From contig DIHF01000066.1 of the NCBI GenBank assembly GCA_002420015.1, forward strand, positions 1 to 13,052: a DNA stretch of 13,052 bases. Direction: 5' to 3'. Of this stretch, positions 1 through 6,077 are shown one piece after another. The notes beneath the pieces were generated by a model that did not search any database, had not been told where the DNA came from, and saw only the letters and a program-made list of their open reading frames with translations. Position 1 is the first letter of the stretch. Each line of letters opens with the position of its first letter. The DNA is from Micavibrio sp. UBA5703. Lineage in GTDB: Bacteria > Pseudomonadota > Alphaproteobacteria > Micavibrionales > Micavibrionaceae. A program made the translations under genes and the position numbers.

Positions 1-522
1 TTCATGAGCTTCTTCGTCAAGGCTGCGATTAATGCCCTCAAAGAGTTTCCGGCCGTCAACGCCGAGGTCAGCGGCACCGACATCATCTATAAGAATTACT
101 ACGATATCGGGGTTGCCGTTTCCACACCGCAGGGTCTGGTTGTTCCAGTTCTGCGCGATGCCGACCAGATGAGCATGGCCGATATCGAGAAAAAGATCAT
201 CGACCTTGGCACCCGCGCCCGCGACGGCAAGCTGGGCATGGATGAAATGATGGGCGGAACATTTACCATCACCAATGGCGGGATTTTCGGCTCGATGATG
301 TCCACGCCCATTTTGAATACGCCGCAATCGGGCATTCTGGGGATGCACAACATCACCCAGCGCGCCATGGTCATGAAGGATGGATCAATACAGGCAAGGC
401 CGATGATGTATCTGGCGCTGTCATATGACCACCGCATCGTCGATGGCCGCGAAGCTGTCAGCACGCTCGTGCGGATCAAGGAAGCGATCGAGTCCCCGCA
501 GCGTTTGCTTTTGGATGTTTAG
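1..522 (+). CDS. odhB: Dihydrolipoyllysine-residue succinyltransferase (E2 of 2-oxoglutarate dehydrogenase), C-terminal part
   Basis: This is the C-terminal 173 codons of an acyltransferase whose 5' end lies outside the window; the reading frame is open from base 1. It covers most of the catalytic domain, which transfers the succinyl group from lipoyl-lysine to CoA in the 2-oxoglutarate dehydrogenase complex (TCA cycle, cytoplasm). Visible signatures are the FTITNGGIFGS stretch (codons about 87-98 from the ATG at base 4), the substrate-loop region STPILNTPQSGILGMH, and the catalytic HRIVDG motif at bases 430-447 (H at 430, D at 442). The ending RLLLDV is typical of OdhB/SucB and favours this over pyruvate dehydrogenase E2. 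The lipoyl and E3-binding domains are not in view. The gene ends 10 bp before the end of the convergent deaminase gene, and its partner lpd starts 1.1 kb further on. Confidence 0.96.
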   Translation, partial: FMSFFVKAAINALKEFPAVNAEVSGTDIIYKNYYDIGVAVSTPQGLVVPVLRDADQMSMADIEKKIIDLGTRARDGKLGMDEMMGGTFTITNGGIFGSMMSTPILNTPQSGILGMHNITQRAMVMKDGSIQARPMMYLALSYDHRIVDGREAVSTLVRIKEAIESPQRLLLDV

Positions 523-532
523 CGCCCTGTTC

Positions 533-1483
533 TTACGGGACAATCTCTATGACTTTCGCGCCTTCCAGCATTTCCAAAGCGGCGAGGCTATTGGGGCCGC
601 GTGATCGTTCGCGGTCGCCGATATAGAATTTCGTAAGGTCTGCGCCCACGGCATTGACCAGATCTCGCCCTGTGGGCGTGCGACTGACGTAAAGGAAATT
701 GCGGTGCAGGCTAAGGCCGTGACGTTTTGCAGCGAGCATCAGACGATTCAACGGTTGCAGGGTGAAACTGTATTTTCCTTCCGGCTCCTCCAGCGTCTTT
801 GCGGTATAGCCGATGGAAGGGTGTTCGTCCGCTGCAATAGCGTACAGATTCCCTAATCCTCCCAGCGCGAAGGCGGCTGCGAAGGGGCGGTCTTTGTAGA
901 ATGCTTTCCTCTCTGCGACAAACGCCATGAAGGCGGGAATTTCCGCCGGGCCGTTGTATTTTTCAAGATAGATGGGGTTTTCAATGCTTGGCGCATATTT
1001 GGAGGAAGATTCAAAAATCGGTGTCAGTTCTTCTTTCTTGCGATTAACGACGTAGACGTTGATGCCCGCGTGTTTTACAATACGCATGGACATATCCTCA
1101 AAATCCTCGCCGTTCCTGTTTGCCCAGTCTTTGTCTAATCCCTTGTGGTCGATATAGATCGTTTTCACACCGGCCTCCGCCATGTACTTGGCGCAGTTGG
1201 GGCAAAAAAGATCGGTGATGGCGATGGCCGATCCTTCGGTTCGCGGCGCGGCCTGAAGCACAGCCATTTCGGCGTGGACGGTTGGGCTGGCGTTGCCGAT
1301 TTTTTGCTCCTGCCCGAAAGCTTTCTCAATGGCGGGCGGATAGAAGTTCGTGCGCGATATTACGAAATCTTTACCATCGGCATCCTTTCCACTTAAAGCG
1401 GCGGCGATTTTATTTGTCGCATGGGGACTTGTGCCAACGATATCGACAGCCATCTGGGTAAGTTCGAAAGGGGCATGGGGCAT
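533..1483 (-). CDS. Two-lobed cytidine/deoxycytidylate-deaminase-like protein, second lobe apparently inactive
   Basis: This 316-residue protein belongs to the zinc-dependent nucleoside/nucleotide deaminase fold. The N-terminal lobe (about residues 6-146) has the zinc and proton-shuttle motif H70-A-E72 in SPTVHAEMAVLQ and the second zinc motif C94-P-N-C97. The C-terminal lobe (about 184-315) repeats the same pattern of strands and helices, but LQPLNR (242-247) stands where HAE should be and TPTG (269-272) where the cysteines should be, so it should not bind zinc. Paired catalytic and non-catalytic lobes occur in E. coli-type cytidine deaminase and some APOBEC proteins, but this is not a recognisable Cdd. 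The substrate (free cytidine, dCMP, another base or nucleic acid) cannot be told. The ATG start is supported by AGGAAA 9 bases upstream. The gene lies antisense between odhB and lpd, which normally work together, suggesting later insertion. Confidence 0.8.
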   Translation of the reverse strand: MPHAPFELTQMAVDIVGTSPHATNKIAAALSGKDADGKDFVISRTNFYPPAIEKAFGQEQKIGNASPTVHAEMAVLQAAPRTEGSAIAITDLFCPNCAKYMAEAGVKTIYIDHKGLDKDWANRNGEDFEDMSMRIVKHAGINVYVVNRKKEELTPIFESSSKYAPSIENPIYLEKYNGPAEIPAFMAFVAERKAFYKDRPFAAAFALGGLGNLYAIAADEHPSIGYTAKTLEEPEGKYSFTLQPLNRLMLAAKRHGLSLHRNFLYVSRTPTGRDLVNAVGADLTKFYIGDRERSRGPNSLAALEMLEGAKVIEIVP

Positions 1484-1492
1484 TTTACTCTA

Positions 1493-1498
1493 TTTCCT
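1493..1498 (-). promoter_or_regulatory. Ribosome binding site of the deaminase gene
   Basis: The reverse strand reads AGGAAA, 9 bases before the ATG at 1483. It fixes the start and overlaps the left arm of the inverted repeat 1496-1524. Confidence 0.65.
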
Positions 1499-1524
1499 GT
1501 ATTCCGCAGTCTTGATCATACAGG
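1496..1524. repeat. Perfect 7-bp inverted repeat, candidate operator of the deaminase gene
   Basis: CCTGTAT (1496-1502) and ATACAGG (1518-1524) are perfect inverted copies separated by 15 bp. Their centres lie 22 bp apart, about two helical turns, which suits a dimeric regulator. On the reverse strand the right arm overlaps TATGAT (1520-1515), a 5/6 match to the -10 consensus, and the left arm overlaps the ribosome binding site of the deaminase gene. A DNA operator is favoured over an RNA hairpin, because transcription from that -10 would begin near 1508, inside the repeat. No matching -35 was clear. The regulator is unknown. Confidence 0.45.
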
Positions 1525-1577
1525 GAACATCACGTTATTGGAAGTAAAGGAAAATTCAGTACAAGGTGCGACGGCCC

Positions 1578-1606
1578 TTGTCATGGGCAATTGCCGCCTG
1601 TAATAT
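1578..1606 (+). promoter_or_regulatory. Probable sigma-70-type promoter of lpd with a palindrome in the spacer
   Basis: TTGTCA (1578-1583, 5/6 to consensus) is followed after exactly 17 bp by TAATAT (1601-1606, 4/6). The predicted transcript start is near 1613, leaving a leader of about 30 bases before the lpd ATG. The spacer holds the perfect 10-bp palindrome GGCAATTGCC (1586-1595), a possible operator. A very similar block precedes the atp operon (11933-11963). Lpd needs its own promoter here because the antisense deaminase gene separates it from odhB. Confidence 0.55.
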
Positions 1607-1641
1607 TCCCCGGCGTTTTTTGTAGATTTTGGAGCTGTATC

Positions 1642-3033
1642 ATGGCGGATAAATACGACGTTATTGTCATCGGGGCGGGGCCGGGCGGCTATGTCTGCGC
1701 CATTCGCTGCGCCCAGCTCGGGATGAAGGTTGCCTGCGTCGAAAAGCGCGAGACGCTGGGCGGTACTTGTCTGAACGTGGGCTGCATACCCTCGAAGGCG
1801 CTTTTGAGCGCTTCGGAAAAATACGACGAAGCCCGCCACCATTTCCAGCATATGGGCATCAAGACCGAGGGTGTGGAACTTGACCTGGGCGCCATGATGA
1901 AATTCAAGGACGAGGTCGTCGAGGCCAACACCAAGGGCATCGAATTTCTGTTCAAAAAGAACAAGGTCGATCATCTTAAAGGCGCGGGCGAAATTGTAGC
2001 AGCGGGCAAGGTCAGTGTCGGCGGCAAGGTTTACGAAACCAGCAACATTATCATTGCCACCGGATCGGATGTGATTTCCCTTCCCGGTATCGAGATTGAC
2101 GAGAAGAAAATCGTATCTTCGACCGGGGCGCTTGAGCTCGGGAAAGTTCCCAAATCCATCGTGGTGATCGGCGGCGGCGTGATCGGCCTTGAGATGGGGA
2201 CGGTCTGGCGCAGGCTGGGCGCGAAGGTAACCGTAGTTGAATTCATGGATAACATCCTGCCCGGCATGGATGGTGAAATCCGCAAGGAGGCTCTGAAGAT
2301 ATTCAAGAAACAGGGTATCGAATTCAAGCTGTCTTCAAAGGTGACAAAGGCCGTTGCCACCAAGAACGATGTGGCGCTGAAGATCGAACCGGCGGGCGGC
2401 GGCGCGGCGGAAAATATTGTCGCGGATATTGTGTTGATGGCCGTGGGCCGCAAGCCTTATACGCAGGGTCTAGGCCTCGATAAGGTCGGCGTGGCGCTGG
2501 ATGAGCGCGGCCGCGTCAAGGTCGATGAATTTTTTGAATCCTCGGTCGAGGGGATTTACGCCATCGGCGATGTCATCGCCGGGCCGATGCTGGCGCACAA
2601 GGCCGAAGACGAAGGCGTCGTTCTGGCCGAGATGCTGGCGGGTCAAAGCGGGCATATCAATTACGATCTTATTCCGGGTGTCGTCTACACCTGGCCGGAA
2701 GTGGCCGCCGTCGGCAAGACGGAGGAACAGCTTAAGGAAGCGGGCGTGAAATATAACACCGGCAAATTCCCCTTCATGGCCAATGGCCGCGCCCGCGCCA
2801 TGGGCATGACCGAAGGCTTTGTGAAGATTTTGGCCGACGCGGCAACCGACCGCGTTTTAGGCGTTCACATGATCGGGCCGAATGTCGGCGAGCTGATTTC
2901 CGAGGCCGTCACCGTCATGGAATTCGACGGCAGCGCCGAGGATATCGCGCGCACCTGCCACGCGCATCCGACCTTGACGGAAGTCACCAAGGAAGCGGCT
3001 CTGGCTGTTCACAAAAGGCCGATACATATTTGA
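1642..3033 (+). CDS. lpdA: Dihydrolipoyl dehydrogenase (E3)
   Basis: This 463-residue flavoprotein reoxidises dihydrolipoyl groups of 2-oxoacid dehydrogenase complexes with NAD+. The FAD-binding GAGPGG is at residues 11-16. The redox disulfide is in GGTCLNVGCIPSK (C43 and C48). The NAD-binding Rossmann segment VVIGGGVIGLEMG lies near the middle, and GIYAIGDV is the second FAD contact. The C-terminal dimerisation domain ends with the catalytic H442-P-T-L-T-E447 pair. Length is normal for the family. I chose the ATG at 1642 over the upstream in-frame ATG at 1591 because GGAG (1631-1634) lies 7 bases before it, the protein then begins with the usual short segment before the first strand, and the predicted transcript start near 1613 lies after 1591. 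Its stop is only 5 bp from the end of the convergent xerC gene. Confidence 0.97.
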   Translation: MADKYDVIVIGAGPGGYVCAIRCAQLGMKVACVEKRETLGGTCLNVGCIPSKALLSASEKYDEARHHFQHMGIKTEGVELDLGAMMKFKDEVVEANTKGIEFLFKKNKVDHLKGAGEIVAAGKVSVGGKVYETSNIIIATGSDVISLPGIEIDEKKIVSSTGALELGKVPKSIVVIGGGVIGLEMGTVWRRLGAKVTVVEFMDNILPGMDGEIRKEALKIFKKQGIEFKLSSKVTKAVATKNDVALKIEPAGGGAAENIVADIVLMAVGRKPYTQGLGLDKVGVALDERGRVKVDEFFESSVEGIYAIGDVIAGPMLAHKAEDEGVVLAEMLAGQSGHINYDLIPGVVYTWPEVAAVGKTEEQLKEAGVKYNTGKFPFMANGRARAMGMTEGFVKILADAATDRVLGVHMIGPNVGELISEAVTVMEFDGSAEDIARTCHAHPTLTEVTKEAALAVHKRPIHI

Positions 3034-3038
3034 TTTGT

Positions 3039-3992
3039 TTATGCTCTCGGGTGGGCGGCTTTATAGACCTTGATAAGTTCGGCGGCGTTGACTTCGGTGT
3101 AGCGCTGGGTGGTGCTTAAGGAAGCGTGGCCGAGCAGTTCCTGGATCTCCCGCAAATTCGCTCCGTTTTGCAGCAAATGCGTGGCGAAGCTGTGGCGTAG
3201 CGCGTGCGGCGTGGCATTCTCCGGCAGGCCCAGCGTCACGCGCAGTTCGCGCATGGCGCGTTGCGCAACCCCCTGATTGAGGCGCTTGCCGTGCGCGCCG
3301 ATGAAAAGGGGGTCGTCAGGCGCAAGGCCGAACGGTTTTATTTTCCTGTAGGTTTCGAGGGCGGCGGCGACGAGGGGGATGACAGGAACCTGCCGTTCCT
3401 TGTTGCCCTTTCCGGTGACGCGCAGGAATTCATCACGGGGCTTGTCGTTCATGTTGAGGGAAAGCGCCTCATCGATCCGCAGGCCGCAGCCATATAAAAG
3501 AGTAAACAGCGCCTTGTCGCGGGCGGCGATCCAGTCCTCATCGGCCAGCAATCCGGCTTGAGCCAGAACTTCTTTGGCCTGCGATTCATGCAGCGGGCGG
3601 GGGAGCTTGTGCGCTTGCTTGGGTGTGCGAACGGTTGAAATCGCGGCGTTGTGCATGATGCCGTTCTTGTCCAGCCAGCTTAGGAAATTTTTAACGCCCG
3701 AAAGCGACCTTGCGCGCGAGGCGTTCCCGGCACCGTCCATAGCTTTCCTCGACATCCATGACCGGAAGTCGCGCAGGGAAATTTGGGAAAGGTCGTTCAG
3801 CGAAGGCGGATGGCCTTTGTGGTTCGCCAGAAATTGGACGAAATGCGAAACATCGCCGCAATAGGCGCGCAGGGTATGGCGGGACATGTTCTTTTCCACG
3901 CGCAGAAATTCCTGCCATTTTTGCAATTTATCGGCAAGGTCCGGGGCGCAGGCGGTGAGGGTTTCCTGTTTTATATCGGAAGACTGAGCCAA
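3039..3992 (-). CDS. xerC: Tyrosine recombinase XerC
   Basis: XerC with XerD resolves chromosome dimers at dif. The 317-residue product has an N-terminal SAM-like DNA-binding domain (about residues 20-110) and a C-terminal catalytic domain with the complete set of residues: R172 in GCGLRIDEAL, K195 in TGKGNKERQ, H263 and R266 in HALRHSF, H289 in LLGHAS, and nucleophile Y298 in QRYTE. There is no suitable ATG. The proposed TTG at 3992 has GAGAGGTG nine bases upstream and gives normal XerC length; GTG at 4004 is the alternative. A first ATG only appears at residue 36 and would cut into the DNA-binding domain. The start lies inside the end of the DUF484 gene (22-base overlap), implying translational coupling. 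DUF484 next to xerC is also seen in E. coli (yigA-xerC). Confidence 0.93.
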   Translation of the reverse strand: MAQSSDIKQETLTACAPDLADKLQKWQEFLRVEKNMSRHTLRAYCGDVSHFVQFLANHKGHPPSLNDLSQISLRDFRSWMSRKAMDGAGNASRARSLSGVKNFLSWLDKNGIMHNAAISTVRTPKQAHKLPRPLHESQAKEVLAQAGLLADEDWIAARDKALFTLLYGCGLRIDEALSLNMNDKPRDEFLRVTGKGNKERQVPVIPLVAAALETYRKIKPFGLAPDDPLFIGAHGKRLNQGVAQRAMRELRVTLGLPENATPHALRHSFATHLLQNGANLREIQELLGHASLSTTQRYTEVNAAELIKVYKAAHPRA

Positions 3993-4672
3993 TTGCGAAA
4001 ACACCTCTCGATCACGCGGGCGAGGAAGTTGATCTGGTCCGTGGCCTGACCGGGGGCGAACATATTGGGGTCGCGGCTGCCGAAGGCGAGAATGGCCGGG
4101 GGCGTGTCCATCGAAATATCCACGCGCAATAAAATCTGTGATTTTACCAGCGCCGCACCGCCCCCGTAGATCGGTTCGATCCCGGATATATTGTCCTGTA
4201 GCAAAACATTTTTTCCGTCCATCCATTTATCGACGGTGCCGGACGGAATGACCCGCACGCCGGAGGTTGAAATATGCGGGATGTCGTTGCCGTTCGCCTC
4301 AACCAGAAACACGGCGATATCAACGTTCAAGACGCTGGCCAGATCCATCGTGATGGTATGGATGAAATCGTCAAAGCGCGTCGATTCCAGCAAGCGCAGC
4401 ACGGCATCGTGGACACGCTTTTGGTTGTTCATGTTGGCACGGCTGGTCTCGACGATGTCTTTTGATATGCCGATGACTTCTTCCTTGTCGGATTTCAGGC
4501 GCTCGATCACATAGGACTGGAAATCGGCGACCGCGCCCTTTTTGGGGCGCTTGCGCGCCGGGATCAGCTCCTCAAGATTGTTTTTAAGAAATTCCGGGTT
4601 GTCCTTCAAAAAGGCAATTACATCGTCTTCGGTCATGTTTGTATCTTTGAGATTTGAGGCGGCATCGGACAT
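3971..4672 (-). CDS. DUF484 family protein (GAF-like)
   Basis: This 233-residue protein matches the DUF484 family in its N-terminal AFLKDNPEFL segment (about residues 19-28), the FQSYVIERL helix (51-59), a coiled helical stretch (about 60-95) and a C-terminal GAF-like alpha/beta domain (about 96-230) with AILAFGSRDPNMF near the end. The biochemical role of the family is not established. Its steady linkage to xerC across Proteobacteria suggests a role around recombination or cell division. No signal peptide or membrane segment is visible. The ATG at 4672 lacks a clear ribosome binding site; a second in-frame ATG at 4636 (residue 13) is possible and would still keep the family motif. The gene lies 50 bp after the transaldolase gene on the same strand. 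Confidence 0.87.
   Translation of the reverse strand: MSDAASNLKDTNMTEDDVIAFLKDNPEFLKNNLEELIPARKRPKKGAVADFQSYVIERLKSDKEEVIGISKDIVETSRANMNNQKRVHDAVLRLLESTRFDDFIHTITMDLASVLNVDIAVFLVEANGNDIPHISTSGVRVIPSGTVDKWMDGKNVLLQDNISGIEPIYGGGAALVKSQILLRVDISMDTPPAILAFGSRDPNMFAPGQATDQINFLARVIERCFRNWLSLPI
4002..4009 (-). promoter_or_regulatory. Ribosome binding site deciding the xerC start
   Basis: The reverse strand reads GAGAGGTG within the DUF484 coding sequence, 9 bases before the TTG at 3992. It supports that non-ATG start over GTG 4004, which is itself part of this site. Confidence 0.5.
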
Positions 4673-4687
4673 AACTGCATTTTACTA

Positions 4688-4710
4688 CAGAGTGCACAGA
4701 GTTCGCAGAG
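4688..4710. repeat. Short CAGAG repeat with a 9-bp period
   Basis: CAGAG occurs at 4688-4692, 4697-4701 and 4706-4710, exactly 9 bp apart, giving three imperfect 9-bp units. They fill half of the 50-bp gap between the transaldolase and DUF484 genes. The element resembles the ACAGAG-rich short intergenic repeats I recall from several environmental bacterial genomes, but its origin and role are not known. Downstream on the forward strand an A/T run (4712-4726) follows. Confidence 0.5.
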
Positions 4711-4722
4711 GTTTTTAAAAAA

Positions 4723-5379
4723 TTAAAGTATAGATTGCCCGGTCTTTTTCCAGTCCTCGACGAAGGCCGCCAGCCCCTTATCCGTCAGGGGATGCTTGTA
4801 AAGGCTGCGGATGACGTCGGGCGGGCATGTGGCGACATGCGCGCCCATTTTGGCGCTTTCGACAATGTGCAGCGGGTTGCGGACGCTGGCCACCAGAACC
4901 TCGGTTTTGAAGTAATCGTAGTTCTCATAGATGCGGACAATGTCGGAAATCAGCGACAGGCCGTCCTGCGAAATATCGTCCAGCCTTCCGACAAACGGCG
5001 AAACGAAAGCCGCGCCAGCCTTGGCGGCCAGAATGGCCTGCGAGGGCGAGAAGCACAGCGTGACATTGACCATCGTGCCGTCGTCGGACAATTCTTTGCA
5101 TACCTTAAGCCCGTCGGGGGTGAGGGGAACCTTGACCGCGACATGATCGGCGATCTTCCTGAGGACTTCAGCCTCCTTGCGCATGGTGGCGTAATCGGTG
5201 GCGGCAACCTCGGCGCTGACGGGGCCGTCTACGAGCTTGCAGATTTCCTTGATGAGGGGGATAAATTCCTTGCCGCTTTTCTTGATCAGCGAGGGATTCG
5301 TTGTCACCCCGTCCAGAAGGCCCGTAGAGGCCAGATCCTTGATGTCATCAATATCGGCCGTGTCGACGAAGAATTTCAT
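4723..5379 (-). CDS. tal: Transaldolase of the small TalC/Fsa family
   Basis: This 218-residue cytoplasmic enzyme belongs to the small transaldolase/fructose-6-phosphate aldolase family and is full length. Landmarks are MKFFVDTAD at the start, GVTTNPSL (24-31), the Schiff-base lysine K83 in VAVKVPLT, NVTLCFSPSQA (105-115) and SPFVGRLDD (127-135). Two residues tell the activities apart: E57 (in SAEVA) and F129 (in SPFV) match transaldolases, whereas E. coli FsaA has Gln and Tyr at these places. I therefore infer transfer of a dihydroxyacetone unit between sugar phosphates in the pentose phosphate pathway rather than cleavage of free fructose 6-phosphate. Automated annotation may name it fsa. 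GGGGTAAG at 5392-5385 is a poor ribosome binding site. It probably heads the DUF484-xerC operon, possibly together with the upstream orphan gene. Confidence 0.94.
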   Translation of the reverse strand: MKFFVDTADIDDIKDLASTGLLDGVTTNPSLIKKSGKEFIPLIKEICKLVDGPVSAEVAATDYATMRKEAEVLRKIADHVAVKVPLTPDGLKVCKELSDDGTMVNVTLCFSPSQAILAAKAGAAFVSPFVGRLDDISQDGLSLISDIVRIYENYDYFKTEVLVASVRNPLHIVESAKMGAHVATCPPDVIRSLYKHPLTDKGLAAFVEDWKKTGQSIL

Positions 5380-5403
5380 ATATGCTTACCCCGCGAATGG
5401 TTA

Positions 5404-5425
5404 CTTTACCCGTTCATTGGTAAGG
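5404..5425 (-). repeat. Small imperfect inverted repeat in the leader of the transaldolase gene
   Basis: CTTTACC (5404-5410) and GGTAAGG (5419-5425) can pair at 6 of 7 positions around an 8-base loop. A further CTTACC copy lies at 5385-5390, next to the transaldolase start. It could be an operator or leader hairpin, but the stem is short and there is no T run, so it is not a terminator. The 84-bp gap 5380-5463 otherwise holds only a weak TTGAAA (5445-5440) without a convincing -10. Confidence 0.25.
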
Positions 5426-5463
5426 GGAATATGCTGGGTTTTCAAGGGGTATTCGTTGTACCG

Positions 5464-5997
5464 TTAGAGTGCGCAGTGCTGCTGAAGCCCTTCCACTTCG
5501 CTCGTAGATCCAAACAGACGAAGTTCCGCCATATTGTCATGGCATTGGATGAGCATCTCGGCGGCTTCTTTGATACTGGTGATATTCTGAACGTTGCCCA
5601 TAATGTTAAACCTGCCAAGGTCTTCCGCATACCACAGATCGCTTCCTTGCGGAGGGGATTGCATCAGGCTTAGACCCACTATTCTTAGTGCGCCAAAGCG
5701 ATCTTGCAGATTTTTTATATCAGTTTCCCTGACTGCGACATCGGCCGATTCGGATGGGGAATCTTTAATGGCTTGTGCGATGCGTACCAGCGGGTCATTC
5801 ACGGCATTAAATTTGGGGCGGTAATTAACGGCTTGCGTGATCCTTGACATCGCGTCTGATATATCCTGATTGCTTGGCGCGTCAAGAACACTGTTTCTGA
5901 GGGCAGGTCTGAAAGCCTGAGCAAAATCTGCGATGGGCACCATTACGGTCGCATCGCGTGCAACATCTTTAAATTGATTTAGTGGTACGCCCAGCAT
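5464..5997 (-). CDS. Hypothetical protein, family not recognised
   Basis: This 177-residue open frame has a good ribosome binding site (AAGGAAA, 6010-6004, 6 bases before the ATG) and no competing gene on either strand, so it is probably real. I do not recognise the family. The protein is soluble-looking, with no signal peptide or membrane span. The N-terminal half (about 10-85) is predicted by eye to be helical, with IADFAQAF, ISDAMSRITQAV and LVRIAQAI segments. The C-terminal half has a more mixed pattern: FGALRIVGLSLM (100-111), a polar linker, then SIKEAAEMLIQCHDNMAELRLF (about 141-162). It ends with a Cys-Ala-Leu tail. Its codon use looks less GC-rich than that of priA or lpd. It sits 84 bp before the transaldolase gene on the same strand and is divergent from priA with an 80-bp gap. 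Confidence 0.65.
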   Translation of the reverse strand: MLGVPLNQFKDVARDATVMVPIADFAQAFRPALRNSVLDAPSNQDISDAMSRITQAVNYRPKFNAVNDPLVRIAQAIKDSPSESADVAVRETDIKNLQDRFGALRIVGLSLMQSPPQGSDLWYAEDLGRFNIMGNVQNITSIKEAAEMLIQCHDNMAELRLFGSTSEVEGLQQHCAL

Positions 5998-6003
5998 ACT
6001 CAG

Positions 6004-6010
6004 TTTCCTT
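6004..6010 (-). promoter_or_regulatory. Ribosome binding site of the orphan gene
   Basis: The reverse strand reads AAGGAAA, 6 bases before the ATG at 5997. This is the main argument that the orphan frame is translated. Confidence 0.55.
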
Positions 6011-6032
6011 GGCTTGGCCTTGGCCCGTATTA

Positions 6033-6038
6033 AGTATA
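6033..6038 (-). promoter_or_regulatory. Candidate -10 element for the orphan gene
   Basis: The reverse strand reads TATACT (5/6 to consensus), 35 bases before the orphan's ATG. Only a weak -35 (GTGTCG at 6059-6054, spacer 15) is visible. The 80-bp gap 5998-6077 also holds three CTTGG copies (6008-6012, 6013-6017, 6019-6023) and must contain the divergent priA promoter, for which TTGGCC (6014-6019) with TATGAA (6037-6042) is a weak candidate. Confidence 0.25.
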
Positions 6039-6077
6039 TGAATGAATTTAGCCCGACACTAGCGAAAAAGTAATATT

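Noticed and set aside
524..540. CCC...GGG hairpin between odhB and the deaminase gene as a bidirectional terminator
   Set aside because: Only three G-C pairs can form and no T run follows on either strand.
1591..1641. Longer lpd starting at ATG 1591
   Set aside because: The added 17 residues are not family-like, and the ribosome binding site and the predicted transcript start near 1613 both fit ATG 1642.
1516..1974. Reverse-strand frame over the start of lpd
   Set aside because: It is antisense to the FAD-binding and disulfide region of lpd and has no family resemblance.
4735..5673. 312-codon open frame on the forward strand
   Set aside because: It is antisense to the transaldolase gene and part of the orphan gene; the reverse strand carries the conserved active site, so this is a shadow frame.
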